Origin: Wurfbainia villosa
Taxonomy: Eukaryota > Streptophyta > Magnoliopsida > Zingiberales > Zingiberaceae
Length of the DNA stretch: 64,000 nt
Direction of reading: 5' to 3'
NCBI GenBank assembly: GCA_025175895.1
Contig: CM045992.1
Span: 116,586,377 to 116,650,376 of the forward strand
Positions 20,882 to 32,593 of the stretch are shown here, in pieces; position 1 is the stretch's first letter; each line of letters begins with the position of its first letter. Made by a program: the position numbers and the translations under genes. The notes beneath the pieces were generated by a model. It searched no databases. It was not told the DNA's origin and saw nothing but the letters and a program-made list of their open reading frames with translations.

Positions 20882-21780
20882 GAGTTTACAAATTATATTT
20901 TCTTATTACTATTTTTTACTTTTCATGCTCATGGAACTAGCTTAGGACATACCTTAGATATCATGCACCTATAGATTTAAGGAGCCAATACATCTCACAA
21001 CACATAGGACTAATGTTTTTGTGTACTTAGCCACGTAGATGGGCGTGAGATGTTAGGACCTTACTCCTGGTTCCAGATGTAGAGCTAGTGCATCACCATG
21101 AACCATGGAGTATAATCATATATATTAACCGACTCTGACTAGGACTTATTGATCCTTTATATCAATCAAGTCAAATAAGAGTTAAACATTATATAGATGA
21201 GCTTATTTTCAGTATATTATTTTCAAAATAATATGGAACATGCTTGGACTTGAAAACTTAAACTTAATACCTATAGTTTCTTCTTTTTCAAACCCCCCCC
21301 CTCACTCTTTTCGATATATGGCAAAAGGGGGAGAAAAAGGCCAAAGTTAAGGGATTATTTTTTTTTGATAACTTAACTTAAGACTTCATACTTATTCTCA
21401 TGGCCAAAAGTTAAGTAAATGTTTTCTTTTACTTAACTTTAATTTTATTTAAACTTAATTATTTTAAAAAGGGAGAAAGGACCAAGATAAGAAGTCTTCT
21501 TAACATAAATTTTTCTTACTAAGGCCAACTTTAAGTAATTGTTAATTAATAAAAGTCCTCCTAAATAGCAAACATCAAGGGGGAGGATGATTAAGATCTT
21601 CGTTCAAGACTCACCCTCGGTTAAGGGGGAGGTTTCCTCAAGGGGGAGACTTGGAAGAAAATCTCTACTACTACTACTTAATTTGTATTCTTCTTGATTC
21701 TCATGCATATTATTATTCTCCATGCACATTATTTTCTTAACTTTGTATGTGGGTTTTCCATAGATCAAAAAGGGAGAGAT
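20882..21780 (+). other. 3' untranslated region and polypurine tract of element C
   Basis: This stretch between the pol stop and the 3' LTR contains no ORF of note. It holds GGCAAAAGGGGGAGAAAAAG near 21318 and other purine runs (GGGGGAGG near 21589). The final tract AAAAAGGGAGAGAT at 21767-21780 abuts the LTR and primes plus-strand synthesis. Confidence 0.75.
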
Positions 21781-22455
21781 TGTTGGTGCAGTAGGCACCT
21801 AAGTCGAACCTGAGTTTTGATTATAGCAAATGATACAAAGTTAAGCTCATATTGTTATCTCACGAGCTAAATCGAGTGTGCAAAAAAGTGGTAAAGCTGG
21901 AGCTGAAGGCTAGCGACACTCGGAGGAAGCCGCGATGGTCGGGCGACACTCGAGTGATTTCTGAGGGAGCCGAAAAAATCGAGTGGAAGGCCGGAAGCAA
22001 GAGCTACAAAGTAAGTATCAAGATAAGCTCGTGTGTGTGTGTGAGCATAAGTGAGGTCGTATCCTCCTTACGGGGATGATCTTAACCATAGATCCAACCA
22101 AAGATATCCCATAGATGGTCTAGGTTGAGATCGAACAGTCGGCGACCGTCGAAATTATGTTTTTGTTAAGATAACCTTTGATTTCAGCTAGCATCGGTCG
22201 ACTGCCCACAAGAGCCACTCGACTGCTTGAAACTAGTCAACTGCTTAGTGTTGCGACTCGACTGGAGCTGCCATCAGTCGACTGATGATGGCCATCAGTC
22301 GACTGATGGTCAAGGATCAGTTTCGAGGAGTCAAGTCTTATCACCTCATTTCAAGGGGCTTGGTGCCTAAATTTGATTGGCTGAAGATCCTCTCGAGAAG
22401 GGACTCAAAGGCTATAAAAGGAGGGCTTATCTTAGGGTTTTTCATCAATTAAAAA
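21781..22455 (+). repeat. 3' LTR of element C, first part
   Basis: It matches 14175-14848 with scattered, mostly transition, differences and keeps the decamer cluster and the TATA box (22413-22420). It is broken after CATCAATTAAAAA by element D and continues at 30661. Confidence 0.94.
22451..22455. repeat. Target-site duplication of element D, left copy (AAAAA)
   Basis: AAAAA before TGTTAGGGATCG is repeated at 30656-30660 after CACCAACA. The uninterrupted 5' LTR of C reads ATTAAAAACGCCTCC at this spot, which confirms the joint. A homopolymer duplication is weaker evidence on its own. Confidence 0.85.
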
Positions 22456-23647
22456 TGTTAGGGATCGTTTGGAAGCTAGAGGGGGGGGGTGAATAGCATT
22501 TTTCGATTTCTACAAAAATGATTAGCGGAAGCAAACACAATAATATAAGTAAAAATAATAGCAAACGCAAACAAAGCCTTTTACGTGGTTCGGAGATAGC
22601 GCTCCTACTCCACGGCGATCCTTAAGGTGGATCAATCCAAGCAAATCCACTAATAAGATTTCTTTACAACACAACTCCTCTTCTTTACAAAGAATGAAGA
22701 TCTAAGCTTAGAGAGAAGATGAGGAGATTTAAATCACTTAGAAAGCTAAAGAATTCGTGGAGGCTCTTGAGAAAGATTAGGAAATAAGCATTAACCCCAA
22801 AAACCTCCACCAGCCCTCTTTTTATAGAGAAGAGGCTGATTTTCCCGTTGGAGCATGATCAGCCGACTGATGTACAACATCGATCACGGCGTGGTTAACG
22901 ACTTCGAATAGCGGATTCGTGGGATTGAGTCGTTTCATCCAACGACCATCACCGACCGATCCTCCATCACCGATCGATGGAGTGATCACCGAGTGATCAC
23001 GGCCGCAATGAGTGCGACTCCATTCTGCTCTCATTTTTACGCCTATCACCGATGCCACTATCGGCGATCGATTGCAACATCACGATCGCTTTGGTCACAA
23101 TAATGATTGTCGGGTCGTGGTTTCACCGACTACCAAGCACTGACGGGCCGATCGATACATCGTATCGGGCTTGATCGATACTCATCAAGTGTGAATATTT
23201 TACACTTGATTTTTCCCCCTAGACCTAGACTTAACCTCCTAGCTCTTCCTTAAGCCTTGCGCCTTCAGGATCCCTCCGAGTCCGCGACTTGTTCATCCTT
23301 TGCGCTTTGCTTCCCAGAGCTCCTTTGGTTTTGTCATGTCTAGAGTTTTCTCACAAAGCATGCTTGGACTTTACGCCGCCAAGTCTACATGCTTGGACTT
23401 ATGCTGCCAAGACTTGCTTTTGGACTCCCTTTGCCAAGGTCCGTTTGGACTTAATGCTGCCAAGATAACATGCTTGGTCTTATGCCGCCAAACCTTTACC
23501 TTGAACTTTTCTTTCACCAAGTCTTCATACTTGGATTTTCCTGTCACTTAGATATCATCACAATTTAAATCACAATTTATTGCCTAACTTAGATGATTAT
23601 CCAAACATCAAAACATACAAATGCTTGGGGGCATTGTTGCACCAACA
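22456..23647 (-). repeat. 3' LTR of element D
   Basis: It matches 29501-30655 closely over both ends. From about 22855 to 23205 it diverges in patches: where the other LTR has CAGTCGACTG this copy has GATC/CGATCG-rich sequence. It ends GCACCAACA. Confidence 0.92.
23330..23540. repeat. CTTGGACTT...GCCAAG repeat array in element D LTR
   Basis: About seven units of roughly 30 bp (TGCTTGGACTTTACGCCGCC type) recur here, as in the right LTR at 30405-30540 and in the B and F LTRs. Confidence 0.7.
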
Positions 23648-24708
23648 ATCTCCCCCTTTTTGATGTTTGGCAATCATTTAAGTTAGGTCTTTTAAAGATA
23701 CGCATATTATCACATCATATATCCAATTCCAATTCTAACTTAAACATTTCTTCTCCCCCTTTGACATACATCAAAAAGAGAAGAAAGATAAACGCATATA
23801 TTTCATGAAAAGATTGAGTGTTTGACAATCTTGAACTAAGGCATAGATTTTAAAATTTTAACTTCCCCTTAATCCAAGATATAGATTATGATGAATAAAA
23901 TACATGTTGAGCCAAAGTCATCAAACAATTTGAAAGTTTAAATCCTAACTTTGCACCAACAATGTAAATTTTGGAGGAGAAAGATATATTTTGTGAAACT
24001 CCCCCTAAAACACGGCATTAAACATCCATACACGTTGTTTATACTCAATACTACCATGTTATTTCTTTAGGATATCAACAATACACTAAACCTCAGAAAA
24101 TGAGGCTAATTTTCCGAAAACACAGTGTATCAGTCGACTGGTTTCTGAACCAGTCGACTGCTATACCTGTAATATTTAAAATCACCTTTTGTGCCAAGTT
24201 GTAAATGCGAAATTCTAGAAACCTCGAAAAATCATGAAAATTTGTGTACACATTTATGAAATCATACTTTATCAAGGAAAAATATTTTGAAAAATATATG
24301 TTTTCCAGATTTCAATATTTATACAAATTTGAAAACTAGCAAAAGGTTCTAAAATTTTGCAAACTTTGTATCACTTTTGTGATGCACTTAAAAACTGTTT
24401 TTCAAAGTATGATAATAGTTGAAAATATGTTTTATTTGACATTTCCAATCATGTTCTTGGAGCTATATGCACATCAATTGTGTATAAGTCTTCCCAATGA
24501 TTGGTCCAATTAAGGATTAATGTCTCTAGATGACACTTTGGTCCATAGTAATGCATCATAACAAGCATTATGAACCAAATGCATCTTCCTATCATCTCAC
24601 ATGTTGTCTAGGTGGCTCAATACAAAAATCATGGTTTCTTAGGTATTTTGTGAGATGTTTAAAGGAATGAAACCTAGTATTTCTATAGGATCATGCAAAC
24701 CTACACCT
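23648..24708 (-). other. Polypurine tract and 3' untranslated region of element D
   Basis: ATCTCCCCCTTTTTG at 23648-23662 is the minus-strand polypurine tract. The rest, up to the pol stop at 24709, is AT-rich and without a convincing ORF. Two perfect CAGTCGACTG decamers occur at 24131 and 24151, spaced 20 bp apart. Confidence 0.75.
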
Positions 24709-27700
24709 TTACTCAACCAAGCACATTCCAAGTTCTCTCCTAAGTGATGAAAACTCTACTTCGGGGAGAGCCTTGGTAAATATATCGGCTAGGTTGGACT
24801 TGGATTCAATATAATTAAGCTCAATGTCCCCCTTAGCCACATGGTCTCTAATGAAGTGATGCTTCACTTCAATGTGCTTGGTCCTAGAGTGATGCACCGG
24901 ATTTTTGGTCAAATTAATGGTGCTCACATTATCACAAAATACTTTCATGTTGGAGTAAGATAGCTCATAATCTTCTAATGTATGTTTCATCCATAAGAGT
25001 TGAGCTACACAACCACCCATAGCCACATATTCGGCCTCGGTGGTGGATAAAGCAACACAAGGTTGCTTCCTACTACTCCAACTCACTAGGGAGGACCTAA
25101 GGAATTGGCATCTACCACTAGTGCTCTTCCGATCCAATTTGCAATCGGCATAATCGGAATCGGTGTACCCAATTAAATCAAAAGACCTAGTCCTACATTT
25201 AGTGTGCCCTTGACATATCTTAAAATTCTTTTAACGACAACTAAATGAGATTCCTTAGCACATGATTGATACCTAGCACACATACCAACCGCAAATAATA
25301 TGTCGGGTCTACTAGTGGTCAAATACAAGAGGCTACCAATCATGCTCCTATAAAGGGTAAGATCTATTTGTTTTCCTTCACTATCACTATCTATTTTAGT
25401 ATTGGTTGCCATTGGAGTTTACACTACCTTAGCATTTTCCAAACCAAATTTTTTAATCATTTCTTTAGCATATTTGGTTTGATAAATGTAAATTCCTTTA
25501 CTTGTTTGTTTAACTTGCAAACCTAGGAAGAAATTTAATTCTCCAACTAGACTCATCTCAAACTCTTTCTCCATATTTTTAATAAAGTCTTGAAGTAGTT
25601 CATCATTTGTTGACCCAAAGATAATGTCATCAACATATACTTGGGCTACAAAGATGTCCTTAGATGTTGACTTTATAAAGAGAGTTTGATCTATACTACC
25701 CCTTTTGAAATCCTTAGAGATTAGGAAAGATGACAATCTTTCATACCAAGCCCGGGGAGCTTGTTTCAAACCATATAAGGCTTTCCTAAGCTTGTATACA
25801 TGGTTTGGGTAGTCCGTATTTTCATACCCGGGAGATTGTTCTACATACACCTCTTCCTTAATAAACCCATTTAGGAATGCCGATTTGACATCCATTTGAT
25901 GAAGTTTGAAACCCATATAGGAGGCATATGCTAAAAGTATTCTAATGGACTCTAATCTAGCAACCGGGGCATATGTTTCATCATAATCAAGTCCTTCAAC
26001 TTGATTAAAACCCCTTGCAACTAATCGTGCTTTATTTCTAGTGATATTCCCTTGGTCATCTAGTTTGTTCCTAAAGACCCATCTTGTAGTAATAATAGTG
26101 TTTTCACTTGGTCTAGGAACTAACTCCCACACTTGACTCCTATCAAATTGAGCCAACTCATCTTGCATTGCTAAGATCCAATCCGGATCAAGTAATGCAT
26201 CTTTAATGTTTTTAGGCTCAATTTGAGAAATTAGAGCTATATGACTAGTGGGATCCCTATGGAATAACCTAGTCCTAACTCCTTGAGATAATTCACCCAC
26301 AATTTGATCTAATGGGTGACTTTGATGAACTCTTATGGTTCTAGGAGGTGTATCAAGTTGAGTTTGATCATGATTAACTTCAATCCTATGTTCATCATCG
26401 GAGTCATCCTTACTCCCCTTGATCCAATCCTCCCCCTTGATCATTACCCCCTAAGGTTAAATCTTTCAATTGTTGGGTAATTCCTTGATTTTCATTGTTT
26501 ATGTCATCATCAATAGGGGATTTCCTAGGGTATGTATTTGAGTTTTCATCAAATTGAACATTCGAAGATTCTTCAATCTTTTGAGTCCTTTTATTGTAAA
26601 CTCTATATCCTACACTAGTGGATGAGTATCCAACTAGGATTCCCTCATCCGCTTTGGACTCAAACTTACTTAGGTTGTCTTTGGTATTTAAGATATAGAC
26701 TTTACATCCAAAGACCTTAAAATAATGAATTGTTGGAATTGTACCATTCCACAATTCAAATGGAGTTTTTCCTAAGAACCTATGAATCAATACCCTATTT
26801 TGGATATAGCAAGCGGTATTAACCGCTTCCGCCCACAAGTAGCTAGGTAAGGAATATGCATTAAGCATTATCCTAGCCGCTTCTTGTAGGGCACGATTTT
26901 TCCTTTCCACAACCCCATTTTGTTGGGGTGTTCTAGGACAAGAAAATTCATGCTTGTACCCTTGTTCTAAGCAAAAAGTTGAAAAGTTAGAATTCTCAAA
27001 CTCTCCACCATGATCACTACGGATCCGGTTGATTTTGAGTTTTCTTTCATTTTCTACTCTTTTGCTAAATCCTATGATTATTTCTAAGGTTTCATCTTTA
27101 TTTTTCAAGAAAAACACCCATGTAAACCTAGAAAAATAATCCACTATTACCAAGCAATATTTACTACCAATTATAGATGGGGTACTATGGAAATCAAATA
27201 GGTCCATATGTAATAATTCTAACGGTAAAGCGGTACTAAGTAAATTTTTACCTTTGTGTGATGTTTTTGATTGCTTCCCTTCTTGGCAAGCATCACACAT
27301 CTTGTCCTTGAGAAATTTGACTCTAGGCAATCCTTTGACTAGCTTCAATTTTGCTATTTTGGCTATATTCTTCATGTTTATGTGTCCTAGCCTCCTATGC
27401 CAAAGCCAACTTTCTTCCTCTTTTGCAATAAGACACTTAGTGGAAGAATTAGTAGCATAGGATAAATCAACATAATATATATTTGATTTCCTAAAACCTA
27501 CTAACATGCAATCATTTATAGTTTTGTGTCTTATAAAGCATTTTGAGGAATCAAATTTAACATCAAAATTTGCATCACATAATTGGCTTACACTAAGTAG
27601 GTTAAATTTCATATTTTTAACTAATAGAACTTTATGAATGGCAAGATTGGGAGATACCTCAATGGTGCCCTTTCCTAGAATTTTAAGTTTACCGCTATTA

Positions 27701-27813
27701 CCAAATGACACCTTTCCTTTGCTAGTATGGTTGATAGTGGAGAATTTTCTCTCATCCCCGGTCATATGCTTTGAGCATCCACTATCGACTATCCACAAGC
27801 TTGGTTCTTCTAC
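24709..27813 (-). pseudogene. SIRE-type pol (protease, integrase, RT, RNase H), element D
   Basis: Reading on the minus strand: protease with an intact D-S-G (WIVDSGCSKHMTGD) near 27795; pre-integrase zinc-binding HRRLGHINMKN...CDACQEGKQ; integrase core with D (HMDLFDFH), D (RSDHGGEFEN) and E (NGVVERKN); RT with ARLVARGFNQVEGLDYDETYAP and YVDD at 25626-25637; RNase H with STTEAEYVAMG and KHIEVKHHFIRDHV; end at 24709. Breaks are a one-base slip near 26430 in the acidic integrase-RT linker, a TAA at 25419-25421, and a slip between 25173 and 25137. All catalytic motifs remain, so decay is light. It shares its frame with gag, separated only by a TAG at 27814-27816. Confidence 0.95.
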
Positions 27814-29445
27814 CTATATCACATAAAAGATACAATCCTTAGGTACCCAAATCTTAGGACCACTAGCATCAGTTACAAATTTCTTAGGTATCCATGGCTT
27901 TCTCCCCCTGCTTTTAATCATTGATTTTCTACTAACTAGGGATGCAAATGCTACCTCTTTCTCCTTAGGTCTATATCCTAATCCGGCCTTATTGTAAATT
28001 GCCCTTTGATCCTTAATAATCATATCTAGATATTTAGAACCATTAGTGAACTTTTTTAGGCATGCTCTTAGTTTACCTATTTCTTTTCTTAACTCATCAT
28101 TTTCATCCCTAAGAGTACAATCATCATGGTCACTAGATGGTTTATCACATGATGCATCTACATTCTTAAATGATTTGATCTCTAATTTTAGATCCTTAAT
28201 CCTAGTTTTTGATCTATTTAAAGCATTTTGTAAGCATGCAATAGTCTTATAAAGTAAATCTACTTTGGGTGAGTTGTTTACCTCATCATCATCACTTGAT
28301 GATGATTCATCGCTTGAAGAGGAAGAAGACTCCTCGCTTGAGCTTCCGGTTTCTTTCAATGCCATGAGGGCTAAGTTCTGGGTTGTATGACAAACTTCTT
28401 CATCGTCAGAAGACTCCTCCATACTTAGAGTATCCCATGTTTGTGCCATCATCGCCTCCTTCTTCTTCTTTTCCTTCTCCTTTTTTTCCTTGTCCTCCTT
28501 TTTCTTTAGTTCCGAGCAATTTGGCTTTATATGCCCTTTCTTGTTGCAACCAAAACAAGTCTGCGTTAAATAATTTGACTTGTTTGAAGATTTACCTCTT
28601 GAGGATTGAAACATCCTCTTCACATCTTTCTTGGTGAGCCTCCTTGACTTCCCACCAAATTTCTTGACATAGTGTGCCACCTCACTTGCCGATAGCTCAT
28701 CCTCACTACTTGATGAGTCTTCCTCGGATTCAGATGAGGAAGACGCCTCCTTCTTTTCCTTTTTCTTCTTCTCCTTCTTTCCTACAAAAAAAGCTATACC
28801 CTTCTCTTTGGATGAAGTGTTAGCTTGTTCATGCAATTGAAATTCACAAAATAGTTCATCTAATTTGACTAATGAAAGATCCCTAGAGACCTTATAGGCA
28901 TCTACCATTGAGGCCCATAAGGTGGTCCTAGGGAAAGCTTATAGTACATACCTTACAAGGTCTCGGTTGTCAACCTTTTCACCTATAACGTGTAGTCCGT
29001 TGACTACTTCCTTGAAGCGCCCGTGCATTTGGCTCACGGTTTCATTTGTCTTCATAGTGAAGCTTTGGAGTTGGCCAATCAAAAGATCCCTCTTGGCCCT
29101 TCTTGTCTCTTTGGATCCTTCGTTGAGTTCGATGAGCTTCTCCCAAAGCTCTTTTGCGGAGTTGAATGGCCCGACCTTGGAGAGTTGCTCCTTGGATAGA
29201 CCACATTGAAGTGTGGTTGTTGCTTTTGCATTTGCTTGGGCTTTCTTGGCCATCTCTCTTGTCCAATCTTTTGTCGGTAGTGGTGCTCGGATTAAATCGA
29301 CCGGCTTCTCAAAACCATCTACAACGCTAAACCAATTCTCAATATCATTCATTAAATAATACTCCATCCTACCTTTCCAATATCCGAAAACGTTGCCGTC
29401 GAAGAACGGAGGCCTCGCCGTGCTATACCCCTCTTGAAATGCCAT
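27814..29445 (-). pseudogene. SIRE-type gag, element D
   Basis: The start MAFQEGYSTARPPFFDG at 29445 lies 41 bp inside the primer-binding site. The UBN2-type gag core follows (YWKGRMEYYLMNDIENW; LQCGLSKEQLSKVGPF; FTMKTNETVSQMHGRF; MVDAYKVSRDL). Long Glu/Lys- and Ser/Asp-rich stretches come next, then the zinc knuckle CFGCNKKGHIKPNC, a Leu/Lys-rich coiled-coil segment, and the RKPWIPKKF...KIWVPKDCIFYVI junction. There is one internal stop, TAA at 28939-28941, where C and E have Asn. A second stop, TAG at 27814, is the gag/pol boundary. Total length is 543 codons, normal for this group. Confidence 0.93.
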
Positions 29446-29486
29446 CTTTGCTCCGGTTGATTGCTAGATCTTCCGATGCGATCCGG

Positions 29487-29500
29487 GCTCTGATACCACT
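29487..29500 (-). promoter_or_regulatory. Primer-binding site of element D
   Basis: On the minus strand it reads AGTGGTATCAGAGC directly after the 5' LTR, a full match to the plant copia Met-tRNA site TGGTATCAGAGC. Confidence 0.92.
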
Positions 29501-30655
29501 TGTTAGGGATTGTTTGAAAGCTAGAGGGGGGTGAATAGCGTTTTTCGGTTTCTACAAAAATGATTAGCGGAAGCAAACACAATAATATAAGTAAAAACAA
29601 TAGCAAACGCAAACAAAGCCTTTTACGTGGTTCGGAGATAGCGCTCCTACTCCACGGCGATCCTTAAGGTGGATCAATCCAAGCAAATCCACTAATAAGC
29701 TTTCTTTACAACACAACTCCTCTTCTTTACAAAGAATGAAGATCTAAGCTTAGAGAGAAGAGGAGGAGATTTAAATCACTTAGAAAGCTAAAGAATTCGT
29801 GGAGGCTCTTGAGAAAGATTAGGAAATAAGCATTAACCCCAAAAACCTCCACCAGCCCTCTTTTTATAGAGAAGAGGCTGATTTTCCCGTTGGAGCACGA
29901 TCAGTCGACTGATGTACAACATCAGTCGACTGCTGGCGTGGTTAACGACTTCTGAATAGCCGGATTCGCGGGATTCAGAGTCGTTTCATCCAACGACACT
30001 TTCATCAGTCGACTGATGGAGTGATCAGTCGAGTGATCACGACCGCAGTCGAGTGCGACTCCATTCTGTGCTCGTTTTTATGTCTATCAGTCGACTGCCA
30101 CTATTGGCGATCGGTGATCTATAACATCGGCTGCCTTGGTCACGGTGTTACACCGGTCGTGGTTTCACTCGACTCGACCAAGCACGACCGATCGCGATAC
30201 ATCGTATCAGTCGACTGATACTCATCAAGTGTGAATATTTCACACTTGATTTCTCCCCCTAGACCTATACTTAACCTCCTAGCTCTTCCTTAAGCCTTGC
30301 GCCTTCAGGATCCCTCCGAGTCCACGACTTGTTCATCCTTTGCGCTTTGCTTCCAAGAGATCCTTTGGTTTTGTCATGTCTAGAGTTTTCCTTTGTCAAA
30401 GCGTGCTTGGACTTTACGCCGCCAAGTCTACATGCTTGGACTTACGCTACCAATACTTGCTTTTGGACTCCCTTTGCCAAGGTCCGTTTGGACTTAATGC
30501 TGCCAAGACAACATGCTTGGTCTTATGCCGCCAAACTTAGATGGTTTCCCTGTCACTTAGATATCATCACAATTTAGATCACAATTTGTTGCCTAACTTA
30601 GATGATTATCCAAACATCAAAACATACAAATGCTTGGGGCATTGTTGCACCAACA
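29501..30655 (-). repeat. 5' LTR of element D
   Basis: On the + strand it starts TGTTAGGGATTG and ends GCACCAACA. A minus-strand TATA (TTTATA at 29873-29878, in CTCTTTTTATAGAG) marks the promoter. Five perfect CAGTCGACTG decamers lie upstream of it at 29902, 29923, 30006, 30088 and 30208. Confidence 0.93.
29873..29878 (-). promoter_or_regulatory. TATA box of element D 5' LTR
   Basis: The minus strand reads TATAAAAAGAGGG. The start of gag lies about 430 bp downstream, across the R/U5 part of the LTR and the primer-binding site. Confidence 0.6.
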
Positions 30656-31100
30656 AAAAACACCTCCAAGTGCTTCTGATAAGCTACGACTCTCCGACAT
30701 CCCTACGACGAAGCGCTGCCGAGACGACAACTAGAGCTTCAACCTCCAACCTTCTAAGTCGTCGGTAATAAAAGTGTTTATTGTATTTCATTTTACTTGT
30801 CTTCTAAAGTTTTCATTATAAAGAGGAGAGAGGGAGTGTCCCTCTACCTCGTGCTTTTCGTGGTTTTTGTATCCGATTAACTCCTACCTCCAACGAGGAG
30901 GAGTTCGTTAGTGATTTGTCCTCCGTGCATGGTCAAGGACTACTAGGGCCTTGGAGTAGTAGTCGAAGGCTACGAACCAAGTAAAAAATTCTATTGTCTC
31001 TTTTGTTTAATTTTATCTTCCGCTGTGTCTACTCGTGTTTTAACGAACAAAAGTTTTTATCGCTATTCACCCCCCCTCTAGCGATTCGCTCGATCCAACA
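30656..31100 (+). repeat. 3' LTR of element C, second part
   Basis: After the AAAAA duplication the sequence continues CACCTCCAAGTGCTTC as at 14850 in the 5' LTR. It runs to the end GATCCAACA at 31100, followed by the GATAC duplication (31101-31105). Confidence 0.94.
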
Positions 31101-32590
31101 GATACCTCCCCCTAAAGGCTTGCTCCCCCTAGACCATTGCACCAACAACATCCTTGGAGAGTCCCTAAGTCTATAGGAACACTAAACCATCAAAATTAAG
31201 ATTAAAAGTTCAATCTTGAACTTTCACACACCTTAAAATTGATACATCATCCTAACAACTCTTCTAATCCATATCCAATGAATTTTCATCCTTTCCAATG
31301 ATTTTTAAAGTATATCCTAGGGTTAGGAACAATTAGGGTAACCTAACATAGCTGAAACATGGGCTAAACATCCTTGTTTATCCGAAATTAGCTCTAGCAA
31401 TTGACTCTTACAGTCACCAGCCGACTGCCCTTGACACCATTCAATTGCCATAAGTGGCAGTCAACTGATTTCTGCAAATGCAGAATTTCAAAAATCAGAA
31501 ATGAATTTTAAAAAATCATAAGTAATTATATATAAATAAAAAAAATCATGAAAATTCATATGTATAATACTTATGTCAATCATTATGGGTGAAAAATATT
31601 TGAAAATTAATTTACCCACAAAATAATGAGATTGACACAAAGTTCAAAATCATTAAAAAGTTCAATGTTTTGGCCCTACTTTGTATCAACTTCCTCAATG
31701 GTGATTGCTATCAAAAGATAGACTTCACTAAGGTTTTATAAAATGATTTTAAAATATTTTTGAAAACTTATATTGAATCATGATCAATGGGCTCAATGCA
31801 CATGACTTGCACATTAGTTTTCCCATGATCAATAAATGGTATAAGATGAGTTTAAGTTTATCTAGATGCAAAAACTATGCACCTTGAACTTAACTCATTT
31901 CTTAGCATCTCACATGTGTCTAGGGCGCTTGAAAACATACACATGTTAATTCGATGTGAGATATGAGTTTTGGTTATACCTATATTAAGGTCTCATGCAT
32001 TTTCTAGGCAACACTACTTGATTCCCTTATACATGGAACTTCAAGTCATGCCATAGTCCTTAAATCAATTTTACTTAATGCATGAAATATGGTCATGGAA
32101 TAAATGATAGCATAAATAAAGCAATGCCAATAATCATGATGTCATGACATAAAATTAAATCCTAAACATACATGACACTAAAAACTAAAACCTAAGCATG
32201 ATCATGACATATTATATGATAAAAATAAATATGATGTCATGACATGACATATGACAAATAAGGCATGACAAATAAAATATAAAAGTATATAATACCTAAA
32301 TTTTAATATTTGTTATCATTTGTTATTATTAATTTTATTTTGCCATATTATCACTCATCCTCCAAGTGTGCCAAAAATCCAAAATAACACACTATGACCT
32401 AACACCGAAATTGTGCCAATTTGATCAAATTTTCAAACTTCTTAAATAATATTGGCACATCCTAAAATCTTTTAGGATTATGATTAAACCACATTTTCAA
32501 GGTACTCATAACCTTGAAAATGACCTAAGGTGCCACCTTTACCATGGTTAGATTAACTACCCATCCATTTAAAGTTGGCATACCCTAACT
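31101..32590 (-). other. Target duplication and 3' non-coding region of element B
   Basis: GATAC (31101-31105) closes element C, then own sequence of B resumes. No gene is visible. The stretch around 31400-31700 resembles the post-pol region of D (the ...GTCAACTGATTTCTG... block and repeats of AAAATCATGAAAATT). 32080-32330 is a low-complexity run of CATGAC/ATGACATA words. In an intact element, pol would lie between this region and gag. Confidence 0.65.
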
Positions 32591-32593
32591 CAT

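Larger units (their letters stand above)
22456..30655 (-). mobile_element. Ty1/copia SIRE-type element D, most complete copy
   Basis: This 8.2-kb element on the minus strand is inserted in the 3' LTR of C. LTRs are 29501-30655 (5') and 22456-23647 (3'). The primer-binding site is 29487-29500, gag 29445-27814, pol 27813-24709 and polypurine tract 23648-23661. Gag, protease, integrase, RT and RNase H are all recognisable, with only a handful of breaks. It must be younger than C because it splits C's LTR. It belongs to a different subfamily from C and E, as the proteins and LTRs are clearly diverged. Confidence 0.95.
14175..31100 (+). mobile_element. Ty1/copia SIRE-type element C (plus strand), 3' LTR split by element D
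   Basis: The 5' LTR is 14175-15286. A primer-binding site, gag, a spacer, pol and a polypurine tract follow, then a 3' LTR in two pieces (21781-22455 and 30661-31100). The GATAC target duplication matches on both sides. With element D and its 5-bp duplication removed, the element is about 8.7 kb, typical for SIRE. Over the first ~125 bp the two LTRs differ at about eight places by hand count, mostly transitions. Gag and pol carry several nonsense codons, so the copy is inactive. Confidence 0.94.

Noticed and set aside
20882..21780. Envelope-like ORF after pol, as in some SIRE elements
   Set aside because: No open frame of useful length or membrane segments lies between pol and the 3' LTR in C, D or E.
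27814..27816. TAG between gag and pol of element D as programmed read-through
   Set aside because: Possible, since gag and pol share a frame, but a single CAG-to-TAG change explains it equally well and other stops exist nearby. Not claimed.
29487..29500. tRNA gene fragment
   Set aside because: Only the 12-14 bp complementary to the Met-tRNA 3' end are present. It is the primer-binding site.
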